From the NCBI RefSeq assembly GCF_031583145.1, contig NZ_CP134050.1:841739-905738 (forward strand): a DNA stretch of 64,000 nt. Direction: 5' to 3'. A program made the position numbers and the translations under genes. The notes under the pieces are model-generated. The model saw nothing but the letters and a program-made list of their open reading frames with translations. It was not told the origin of the DNA and made no database searches. Positions 49,373-56,454 of the stretch are shown piece after piece. Each line of letters starts with the position of its first letter. Within the stretch, counting starts at the first letter, position 1. The DNA comes from Brevibacillus brevis (lineage in GTDB: Bacteria > Bacillota > Bacilli > Brevibacillales > Brevibacillaceae).

Positions 49373-50272
49373 ATGCGTGTTTTTGTAACTGGAGCGACAG
49401 GGTTCATCGGTTCCGCTGTCGTCAAAGAACTCATTGAAGCAGGGCATCATGTCGTAGGGCTTGCTCGCTCAGACAAGACTGCCGCCGCGTTGACGGCCGC
49501 TGGCGCCGAAGTGCATCGCGGTTCTCTTGATGATCTCGAAAGCCTTCGCAGCGGCGCTGCTGCAGCAGACGGCGTCATTCACCTGGCATTTAAGCACGAC
49601 TTCTCGGACTACGCCGGCGCGGTCGCAGCCGATCTTCGAGCCGTCGAGGCAATGGGGGAGGTTCTTGAGGGCAGTGGCAAACCGTTCGTGATCACCTCAG
49701 GGACATTGATGCTCACATTCGTGCTCCCTGCAGGGCAACTCGGGACGGAGAAAGATGCGGTCAACGCCTCAGTGCCCCGGGGCGCAGCGGAGAACGCCGC
49801 GGTCGCTCTGGCTGAACGCGGCGTTCGGTCAGCGGTCGTCCGTCTCGCGCCTTCCGTGCATGGCGAGACAAAGGCTGGCTTCGTCTCCATGTTGATCGAC
49901 ATTGCTCGTGACAAAGGCGTCTCGGCCTACATCGGTGACGGGTCAAACCGCTGGCCGGCCGTTCATTACCTCGATGCGGCGCGTCTGTTTCGATTGGCGT
50001 TGGAAGCTGCCCCAGCTGGATCTATACTGCACGGGGTCGGTGACGAGGGAGTGCCAGTCCGTGATATCGCCCACATTATCGGTCACCGCCTGAACCTGCC
50101 GGTGGTCAGCATTCCCCGCGAAGAGGCAGACGCCCACTTCGGCTTCTTCGGTGCCTTTGCGTCGACCGACAACCCAACGTCGAGTGCACTGACTCAAGAA
50201 CGCTTGGGATGGCGGCCAACACATCCCACACTGATAGTGGACCTCGAAGAAGGTCGCCTTTTCAACGACTGA
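49373..50272 (+). CDS. NAD(P)-dependent epimerase/reductase, extended SDR (passenger gene)
   Basis: 299 residues. It begins MRVFVTGATGFIGSAVVKEL with the Rossmann motif GxxGxxG, LDDLESLRSGAAAADGVIHL and later PAVHYLDAARLFRLALEAAP. The usual YxxxK catalytic pair of extended SDRs is not evident; the region around NASVPRGAAENAAVALAERG replaces it, so the protein may be a reductase-like or regulatory SDR. ATG 49373 follows TTAGGAGGG. It is probably controlled by the AraC protein upstream. The substrate is unknown. Confidence 0.85.
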   Translation: MRVFVTGATGFIGSAVVKELIEAGHHVVGLARSDKTAAALTAAGAEVHRGSLDDLESLRSGAAAADGVIHLAFKHDFSDYAGAVAADLRAVEAMGEVLEGSGKPFVITSGTLMLTFVLPAGQLGTEKDAVNASVPRGAAENAAVALAERGVRSAVVRLAPSVHGETKAGFVSMLIDIARDKGVSAYIGDGSNRWPAVHYLDAARLFRLALEAAPAGSILHGVGDEGVPVRDIAHIIGHRLNLPVVSIPREEADAHFGFFGAFASTDNPTSSALTQERLGWRPTHPTLIVDLEEGRLFND

Positions 50273-50343
50273 ACATCGTATCGTGAACTCAGGATGAGTT
50301 ATAATATTGGCCATTACGCTAACGGGTATCGATAGTTCAATAA

Positions 50344-50395
50344 AAACAGCGGTGAGCTTAAGACTTTATTATCAGGTCTTAAGTCGCCGCTGTTT
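50344..50395. terminator. Long hairpin after the epimerase gene
   Basis: AAACAGCGG (50344-50352) with CCGCTGTTT (50387-50395) and an inner CTTAAGAC/GTCTTAAG stem make a long hairpin with A and T tracts on its sides; it probably ends transcription in both directions. Confidence 0.65.
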
Positions 50396-50503
50396 CATGT
50401 ATTAGGCTTAGTTTAAAACTTAATTTTCAACGAACACCTAAACGAGGGCTTGTTTCAAACTGTCTACTTGACAGGGGTAAGACCAGATCCGGGAGGGCTT
50501 TTT

Positions 50504-50707
50504 CTATTTAAATAGTTTTTTCAGCAACGAGAACACGTCAAAAGACGTACGTTGATACACCTTGTTGTATGCGTATTTCTTCGGGCTGGGTAGCCATCCC
50601 CAGCCACGCGGCATTTTCAGGCCATATCTATGGACAATCTGGCGTTTCAGACTAGTTCTTGCTGAGGTTCTCCTTTTTAGGCTTGGCTTTCTCATCCCGA
50701 AAAACAT
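50504..50707 (-). CDS. Small basic hypothetical protein, phage/ICE-associated type
   Basis: 67 residues: MFFGMRKPSLKRRTSARTSL, then YGLKMPRGWGWLPSPKKYAY and NKVYQRTSFDVFSLLKKLFK. The pattern 'MRKPSLKR..SARTS.K...YG.KG.GW...PKK..YNKVY..T' recalls a family of short, very basic proteins seen in phages and conjugative elements of Firmicutes; role unknown, probably nucleic-acid binding. ATG 50707 follows GGGAG with seven-base spacing. It lies just outside the right end of the IS150-like element. Confidence 0.6.
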   Translation of the reverse strand: MFFGMRKPSLKRRTSARTSLKRQIVHRYGLKMPRGWGWLPSPKKYAYNKVYQRTSFDVFSLLKKLFK

Positions 50708-50867
50708 AGTCATTCTCCCTTTTCCACTTGTACCACCAACCCAATAATTAGGAAACTTCAGTTCTTTCGAAAGCATTCAGTACAACAATACAAAAGTTCA
50801 TGTCTGTATAGTTTACGAGTTTCAAAGCAATCGTAAATAGATAGTAGTTACATACTTAACTTTTTAT

Positions 50868-50893
50868 AAATAGTTACCCAATTGTAACTATTT
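50868..50893. promoter_or_regulatory. Perfect 26-bp palindrome upstream of the secreted protein gene
   Basis: AAATAGTTAC (50868-50877) and GTAACTATTT (50884-50893) are exact inverted repeats around CCAATT. It lies 157 bases before the start at 51050 in an AT-rich intergenic stretch; the shape suggests a repressor operator (PadR- or TetR-like dyad). No regulator of this kind is next to it. Confidence 0.55.
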
Positions 50894-51049
50894 TCCAATG
50901 TTAATTAGTTAACATTTAAGTATCGTTAATGGAAGGTTGTGGTACTAAAGTGATAAAAAGGAAATTTTTATATGCAAGGAGTAGTGGTGTTTTTCAGTAA
51001 TGAAAGTATTATCGTAGACTGAAGTGCGAAAATTGTTGGAGGTGTAAAA

Positions 51050-52027
51050 ATGTTAAAAAAACTATCTTTAATGCTTTTTGCTGCACTTCTTCTAACATCG
51101 ACGGCAGTGTCTGCACAGGGTAAAGCTGGAAATCAAAGAAGCGACAGATCCATAGAATTAGAACCAGGAGTTTTTCAAATTGTATTGACTGACGAGGAAA
51201 AAGCAAATTACTATGAAAAAACAGGTGAACAATTACCAAAAGACTATTCTAATGTAGGGAATATTGTAAAGAATCTTATCGAGACAAGTAAGGAAGAAAT
51301 AGAAGATAAACATGGGAAAAAGCATATAGTAACATACTATCGAGTAAATTATAAAGATACAAAAGAAGCTAGAAATGTTCAGAAAAAAATTGAACAAGCG
51401 AAAATTGTTAACCAATCTATTGATGGAAATATCGAACCATTAGGAGTAACTCCTACAGAAGGCGATGTTCGAATTGATGTTACTTTTGAAAAACTGCTTG
51501 ACGGCTCAAAATTCGATTCGAGCACTAAAAACTATTTAACAGCCTTTAATGCGGAATACTATCGTAAAGTTTTCGACATTGCTAACGGATACGCAGTCTC
51601 TAACCCAATTCTCAATTACTTTACTGGTCTTGTACTTACAGACCTTCAGAGTTCACTACAAGGAAAAGGTGATGCTTTTTCATCTTACCGATTAGTTCAT
51701 AAATTAGGGCAGGTATATCATAATAATAAATGGCAAACTTATTATGATACATACCAGAGAGAATGGTACTGGAAACATGACCAAATAAGTTACAATTCAA
51801 ATAACACCGTCAAAAATACTGGAACAGCTTATTATTACCCGGATGACCAAGGGTATCTCCCATTCACTTGGGCAACAACATCTGATTTTAATAACAATAC
51901 AAGAATTCAGGATGTTGCATTGTATCAGTACTCTCTTAACCCAAATGGTACTACTCCTGCACGCGATTTTTTCAAAACTGAGAACTATCGATCAGATTGG
52001 AAAGCTAAAGGAAAAATGAGTTATTAA
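51050..52027 (+). CDS. Secreted protein of unknown function
   Basis: 325 residues. Classic signal peptide MLKKLSLMLFAALLLTSTAV with cleavage after VSAQ or ASAQ-like context (about residue 23). The mature protein has an N-terminal acidic/Lys-rich helical part (about 30-130, EEKANYYEKTGEQLPKDYSN, ARNVQKKIEQAKIVNQSIDG) and an aromatic C-terminal part (FNAEYYRKVFDIANGYAVSN, YDTYQREWYWKHDQISYNSN, AYYYPDDQGYLPFTWATTSD). No family recognised; no LPXTG or SLH anchor. Codon use is far more AT-rich than the core genes, consistent with acquisition. ATG 51050 follows TGGAGG. Confidence 0.8.
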   Translation: MLKKLSLMLFAALLLTSTAVSAQGKAGNQRSDRSIELEPGVFQIVLTDEEKANYYEKTGEQLPKDYSNVGNIVKNLIETSKEEIEDKHGKKHIVTYYRVNYKDTKEARNVQKKIEQAKIVNQSIDGNIEPLGVTPTEGDVRIDVTFEKLLDGSKFDSSTKNYLTAFNAEYYRKVFDIANGYAVSNPILNYFTGLVLTDLQSSLQGKGDAFSSYRLVHKLGQVYHNNKWQTYYDTYQREWYWKHDQISYNSNNTVKNTGTAYYYPDDQGYLPFTWATTSDFNNNTRIQDVALYQYSLNPNGTTPARDFFKTENYRSDWKAKGKMSY

Positions 52028-52091
52028 GTCTTTTGAGAGCTCTAATGTTTAGGGCTCTCTATTTCTACTAATAAAATGTGAGGTGAAAGAA

Positions 52092-52520
52092 TTGAGCGGA
52101 ATAAGATGGTTAATTAGTATTGCTATAATACTTGCTATTGCTATTACGTACTTTCTTTATGTTCATGAGACTCCGATAGGGATTGTAGATGCTACAATTA
52201 AAAAAGTTAGGGTTGGGTCAATAAAGGAATTAAATCTTAATCGGGAAGATGTTGAAAAGATCACCACATTTTATTCATTTGTTGATAATAAGCATCTTAG
52301 CCGACCTGATGTGGAATATAGTGAAGTAACTATTTCAAATAAACAGAGTCAGGTAGTAGCGTCATTCCAAGTAATTGAATATAACGATAGTAACTCCAAT
52401 TTAAAAATATATGATGGGAAATTAATTTTCACATTACAAAAAAGTGGTTTTTTCAAATGGAGTATTATAAAAATAGAGATCGGTAAAGAAATGGGAGAGG
52501 TAACCCCACAACGAGGGTAA
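52092..52520 (+). CDS. Membrane-anchored protein of unknown function
   Basis: 142 residues. One N-terminal helix (about 5-25, WLISIAIILAIAITYFLYVH) then a soluble, beta-rich extracytoplasmic part (VDATIKKVRVGSIKELNLNR, FYSFVDNKHLSRPDVEYSEV, IYDGKLIFTLQKSGFFKWSI). No lipobox. TTG 52092 is chosen since GAGGTGA lies just before it; GTG 52083 is possible. AT-rich like the gene before it, 64 bases away, from which a GAGAGC/GCTCTC hairpin separates it. Not recognised. Confidence 0.7.
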   Translation: MSGIRWLISIAIILAIAITYFLYVHETPIGIVDATIKKVRVGSIKELNLNREDVEKITTFYSFVDNKHLSRPDVEYSEVTISNKQSQVVASFQVIEYNDSNSNLKIYDGKLIFTLQKSGFFKWSIIKIEIGKEMGEVTPQRG

Positions 52521-52666
52521 TTACATGGTATGAATTATTTGCCTTTGGTAAAAGAGGGTAATGGGCACAAAAAAATAAGCCCTTGCAGAGGGCAAACGGT
52601 CGTGTAACGACTTTAATCCAAGAATGTCGAAATGATGTTTTGTTCTCCGTATATTGTGATAAATAA

Positions 52667-53492
52667 CCTGAAAAAAGCATCAACTGTATTGCCAATGGAA
52701 AACTGGGCTTAACAATCAGGGTTGAAGGTAAAGACGAACTCACCCAATTAGTTCAAAATATTAATTATATGTCCAAAGAGATTGAAAATAAATTTGAGCA
52801 CGAGAGAAGATTAGAAACGGCAAAAAATGAACTGATAACGAATGTATCCCATGATTTACGCACTCCTTTAACCTCGATCATTGGATATGTGAATTTATTA
52901 AAACAAGGTCAATATGACCATTCGCAGCACCAAGAATACCTTGAAACAATTTATTCAAAATCACAAAGACTGAAAATCCTAATCGATGAACTTTTTGAAT
53001 TTACTCGATTATCAAGTCCCGATGTTACATTAAATTTAAATGAAGTCGACTTGGCAGGAGTATTGGAGCAAATAATAGGAGAATATATTCCTATATTTGA
53101 AAAGGAAATTCTTTTTGTTAATAAGACGATAACAGAAGAAGATGTGCCAGTTTTAATGGATGTTGAAAAGATGGTACGTTTATATGAGAATCTTTTCATG
53201 AATGCGATGAAATATAGTGTGAAACCATCCGAATTGCGTATCAATCTCGAAACAAATGGCAACACGGCAATTGTGACAGTATCAAACGGATCGGAAAATC
53301 CCTCTGTCAGTGATGTTAGTAAGTTGTTTGATCGGTTCTATAGAGGAGATCAGGCAAGAAGGGATAATGGTGGAACAGGACTAGGGCTTGCTATCTCAAA
53401 AAGGATTGTTGAGCTTCAGGGTGGGTCCATTCGTGCAATATAAAGATGGATGGATGAATTTGATTATCGAATATCCTACAATCAGACGATAA
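52667..53492 (+). pseudogene. Truncated, frameshifted VanS-like sensor histidine kinase
   Basis: The readable frame starts inside a HAMP-like segment (NCIANGKLGLTIRVEGKDEL) with no membrane helices, then NELITNVSHDLRTPLTSIIG with the phosphoacceptor His, an N-box MNAMKYSV and G box DNGGTGLGLAISKRIVELQG. After GGSIRA a one-base shift interrupts the last strand, which continues as YKDGWMNLIIEYP in the next frame to a stop at 53492. Both the sensor half and the tail are thus damaged. The core resembles VanS/BceS-type kinases of resistance loci. No partner regulator is near. Confidence 0.8.
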
Positions 53493-53688
53493 CTTTTGGG
53501 GCTACGCTTCTCCATAAGTTTTTTTGTTGGTTTTTGACGTAAGTAATCTTAAGGGGTTTTATGGAGTGCTTCTTAATTTCATTGCTTTGGATGTATGGAT
53601 CGAAAGCTATGAGGAGAGTGACAGTATTGAAACAGAAAGTTGCCGTTCTGATTATAGGGCCATTACTACGAATTATTACTATTGAAAG

Positions 53689-53838
53689 AAAAGGACTTTT
53701 ATTAGAGTAGCTTTATCTGTTGAGGGACCCACTCGTTCATTCCATCTTTGTAAAGCATGGTTGGTTATCTGTATTCGATTTAAGCAACTACGATTATACC
53801 AATAATGCTCTCGGTTTTTATTGAGAAAAAATTCTTTT
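53689..53838 (-). pseudogene. Short minus-strand coding relic
   Basis: Minus-strand frame reading EHYWYNRSCLNRIQITNHAL and then QRWNERVGPSTDKATLIKVL before a stop at 53689. The 'ITNHALQRWNERVG' stretch looks like the start of a conserved small protein, but it is cut after about 50 residues and has no clear start. I do not recognise the family. Together with the degenerate stretch 53493-53688, which has no supported gene, it marks decayed DNA. Confidence 0.3.
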
Positions 53839-53935
53839 ATGGGGCTAAGATTACCTTCGCTCCTCTCAAATTGTATTTAACCACGATAATCTGCAATGTC
53901 TATGCTTTTGGTAAAACGGTCGTTAATACTCATGA

Positions 53936-54307
53936 TCATATCGCCCCCTTCAAATCCTCTGGTTTGTTTCCCATAATCATCTTGCAAATGTTGTTGTACC
54001 CAATTAAACGATTTTTTTTAAGGAATTCAGAGAAATAGTGATAATCTCCATAATGCTCAGTTTTTAGAAGGAGCAGGTTATGGTGAATCTCGGCAAGCTT
54101 GGCCTGATTTCGAATTTTTTTTATGTATCGCTCATGGATCTCGACATCCATGATACGTTGGCAAATATACCCTAATGGAATTTTATGGTATTCGGCTTTG
54201 TATAACAGTGGAAACAGTTTTGAGAAAAATTCGGGATAAGTTGCTCGCATGGATTGAATCGTAGAATAGACTAACTGTAATTCTTGCAAAGATGCTTCAG
54301 CAGGCAT
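53936..54307 (-). CDS. Hypothetical protein, second gene of an unknown pair
   Basis: 123 residues, helical: MPAEASLQELQLVYSTIQSM, ATYPEFFSKLFPLLYKAEYH, ERYIKKIRNQAKLAEIHHNL and a C-terminal FLKKNRLIGYNNICKMIMGN. No signal or membrane helix. ATG 54307 has an excellent GGAGGAG site and lies 17 bases after the stop of the other gene, so the pair is an operon. No family recognised. The 3' neighbourhood is decayed DNA, yet this gene is intact. Confidence 0.65.
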   Translation of the reverse strand: MPAEASLQELQLVYSTIQSMRATYPEFFSKLFPLLYKAEYHKIPLGYICQRIMDVEIHERYIKKIRNQAKLAEIHHNLLLLKTEHYGDYHYFSEFLKKNRLIGYNNICKMIMGNKPEDLKGAI

Positions 54308-54324
54308 AGTATCTCCTCCGTACA

Positions 54325-54990
54325 TTATCCATAGATTGCCCATGGCGTGATTAGCTTTTTAATCTGTTTGATGGTCGATTTCTTTGCTTCTTTGGCTTCA
54401 TTGCTCCCCAGATTTTGCGTTAGCAGGATACTGTTAAGAACGGCAAGAAGCTGTTCATCGGTTAACTCATCTTCAAGAGAGAATATATCGTCATCCTCAT
54501 CCCAGCTAATAATTGGTTTCTTCATTTCAGCCTTCCCATCATCCGAATCTACAAGTGTTTCCGCCCAGTCTGGCCAAAGAGACGGCCACTTTAGTATTTT
54601 TTCGTCTCCAGGATGAATGTCAAACTCCATGATGGTTGTTTGAGCATCGAATACATCCATTGGGACAATCTTAGAGGGGATAAACAGCTTTGATGCTTCT
54701 TTCGTAAACTTGTCCCACCCGCGCTCGTTGTAAAGATATCTACTGAAAACAGTCAACTCTTTGGCTGTTACTTTATCAGGAGTACTTCGTTCATAAACGA
54801 GCATCAAGCGAAGTGCAACTCCTTCAACTTCCAGAACCGTAATTCTCTTAATACCTTGAAAACGATTATTGAAAAATTCTGCGGCATCATACGTATCTTC
54901 TGCAAAGTCATCCAATCCGTTTGCGAGAGCCAATTCGCTTGGGGACTTCAGTTTCAGGTCAAAATAGAAAAAGCTATAAGATTGATTCAA
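54325..54990 (-). CDS. Hypothetical protein, first gene of an unknown pair
   Basis: 221 residues. Start TTG 54990 lies eight bases after AAGGAAGGAG. N-terminal half: NQSYSFFYFDLKLKSPSELA, FFNNRFQGIKRITVLEVEGV, TAKELTVFSRYLYNERGWDK; the C-terminal half has a very acidic linker (WDEDDDIFSLEDELTDEQLL) and a basic end (AKEAKKSTIKQIKKLITPWA). Soluble, no signal peptide. I recognise no domain. It is AT-rich and forms an operon with the 123-residue gene. Confidence 0.7.
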   Translation of the reverse strand: MNQSYSFFYFDLKLKSPSELALANGLDDFAEDTYDAAEFFNNRFQGIKRITVLEVEGVALRLMLVYERSTPDKVTAKELTVFSRYLYNERGWDKFTKEASKLFIPSKIVPMDVFDAQTTIMEFDIHPGDEKILKWPSLWPDWAETLVDSDDGKAEMKKPIISWDEDDDIFSLEDELTDEQLLAVLNSILLTQNLGSNEAKEAKKSTIKQIKKLITPWAIYG

Positions 54991-55162
54991 GACGATCTCT
55001 CCTTCCTTATGATTAAATAATAGCAAATAAGAATAGCAAAAACAACAAGAATTTTATTCTTACAATTCTTGATCACTAAAACCTGTTACCTTTATCCAGT
55101 TTTCGAATCCTTTTCTTCCACATATTACATAGAAGGTTCATATAAACCAGAAGGGGACTTCT

Positions 55163-55475
55163 ATGTTTTTGTTTCCACAGCACCAGAAGAGGTATCAGGA
55201 TTTCATTAGGCGAGATGGAACTCATCCAAAGGATAGGGAAAAGCAAACGTTATTTTTCGTCTTTGCAGGCTTCGAAGATCTGGGTATAGCATTGATCATT
55301 TCTACGACTTTGACCTCGTATGATCCGTCCAGAGGGCTTTGAAGAGGTTGATTTGTACGATAAGCGTGAAGGAAAAGTTTACATTGTGTCGAATGATTTT
55401 AGCGATTGTAAATATATGGAGATACATAACTTTGAAGTGCTTGAGGAGAGTAAGATATGGCACAAGAAACGCTAA
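55163..55475 (+). pseudogene. DUF6075-like gene remnant, frame-disrupted
   Basis: From ATG 55163: MFLFPQHQKRYQDFIRRDGT, HPKDREKQTLFFVFAGFEDL, which looks like the N-terminal half of DUF6075 proteins. The frame then breaks; DHFYDFDLV continues one frame over and RPEGFEEVDLYDKREGKVYI, VSNDFSDCKYMEIHNFEVLE runs in the third frame to a stop at 55475, overlapping the EcsC gene start. Two frame changes in 150 bases make it non-functional as one protein. The last 51 codons from ATG 55320 could still be a small gene. Confidence 0.55.
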
Positions 55476-56089
55476 ATCAAGGCATGATAATGAGAACATT
55501 GGATTGGGCATACGATAAAGCTATAAATGGAATACCTGGTTTTTATTCTGCTGAGGAAATGGCTAACGATTACCTCAAAGGGAATGGTTCATTAACTGAT
55601 AAAGTCAATTCATTGATTCGTTGGCAAAATGCTAAATCCGCAACATCGGGCTTTCTTTCAGGGTTAGGAGGAGTAATTACACTGCCTGTAACGATACCTG
55701 CTAATATTGCATCAGTAATGTACGTTCAAATCCGTATGATTGCCGCAATTGCTCATATGGCAGGCTATGATCTACGAGATGATCGGGTAAAAACATTAGT
55801 TTATACTTGTCTCTGTGGTAATGCCGCAAAGGATATTGTTAAGGAGTTTGGAATCAAGCTTGGTACAAAGTTAACAGAAACTGCTATCAAAAAAATTTCT
55901 GCTGAGGTCATCGTCAAGATCAATCAAACTGTTGGTTTTAGATTATTAACAAAGTTTGGTGAAAAGGGAATGATAAATCTGGGAAAAGCCATTCCATTAG
56001 TTGGGGGAGTGATTGGAGGTACTATTGATGGAATTTCAACAAATTTAATTGGTAATGTTGCAAGGGATACGTTTCTTGCAACAAGCTAA
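55457..56089 (+). CDS. EcsC-family protein
   Basis: 210 residues: MAQETLNQGMIMRTLDWAYD, then WQNAKSATSGFLSGLGGVIT, LPVTIPANIASVMYVQIRMI, AAIAHMAGYDLRDDRVKTLV, and GKAIPLVGGVIGGTIDGIST. This is the EcsC family, membrane-associated helical proteins of unknown function that are not the EcsC of the ecsABC transporter operon in mechanism. Gly-rich hydrophobic stretches (about 70-90 and 170-190) suggest peripheral or inserted membrane contact. ATG 55457 follows GAGGAG. AT-rich; a terminator follows. Confidence 0.85.
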   Translation: MAQETLNQGMIMRTLDWAYDKAINGIPGFYSAEEMANDYLKGNGSLTDKVNSLIRWQNAKSATSGFLSGLGGVITLPVTIPANIASVMYVQIRMIAAIAHMAGYDLRDDRVKTLVYTCLCGNAAKDIVKEFGIKLGTKLTETAIKKISAEVIVKINQTVGFRLLTKFGEKGMINLGKAIPLVGGVIGGTIDGISTNLIGNVARDTFLATS

Positions 56090-56149
56090 TTTGTTTTACA
56101 ACATTGGATCATATTTAAGGAGAAATACGGTAAAAATGCAGTACCAAAA

Positions 56150-56199
56150 TAGCCGAGCAGATATCGGGGGTTCTATTCCGAGCTTCTCGGCTTTAATTT
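56150..56199 (+). terminator. Terminator after the EcsC gene
   Basis: AGCCGAG (56151-56157) pairs with CTCGGCT (56186-56192) and a T-rich tail (TTTAATTT) follows. Confidence 0.65.
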
Positions 56200-56454
56200 C
56201 CTTCATGGAAAATCCAGGATGCTCATAAGCAATGTGTAATCAAGATATAATCGGTTGAATCAAAGGTTAATATTGAATGCAGGCAAAATGAGCTTTATAT
56301 GTACAGAAGCCCATGAAACCAACAGAATGAGCAGTGTCCAGCTCAGTATCCCTCACCAAATGCTCCACTACTCGGCAACGCTATTCTTGCCCTCGCGTCT
56401 TATGTTTTAATGAAAGAAGAGATTCAAGTCGAGTAGCTACGGAAGAGGGATAAC
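56200..56454. other. Leader/intergenic region before the TetM-like gene
   Basis: No intact gene. A short plus-strand frame ending at 56434 reads NAPLLGNAILALASYVLMKE, like the last helix of a DMT-type transporter, so it may be a gene relic. No leader peptide and paired terminator of the tet(M) attenuation type could be made out with confidence. Confidence 0.4.

Larger units (their letters stand above)
47989..50328 (+). repeat. Direct repeats flanking the passenger genes
   Basis: CCATTACGCTAAAACGGGTA (47989-48008) and CCATTACGCTAACGGGTA (50311-50328) have the same orientation and bracket the AraC and epimerase genes inside the IS150-like element. They differ by a two-base insertion. They may be duplicated IS-internal sequence produced on insertion or by recombination. 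Confidence 0.7.
47242..50477 (+). mobile_element. Decayed IS150-like (IS3 family) element enclosing two passenger genes
   Basis: Left end 47242-47273 (CCCCTTTAAGTAGACAG, then AAAGCCCT) and right end 50445-50477 read on the minus strand (CCCCTGTCAAGTAGACAG, then AAGCCCT) are matching terminal inverted repeats. The transposase reading frame A is missing and frame B is truncated at its start. Between frame B and the right end lies 2.3 kb with an AraC regulator and an epimerase gene, flanked by an 18-20-base direct repeat. No clear target duplication is visible at the outer ends. Confidence 0.7.
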
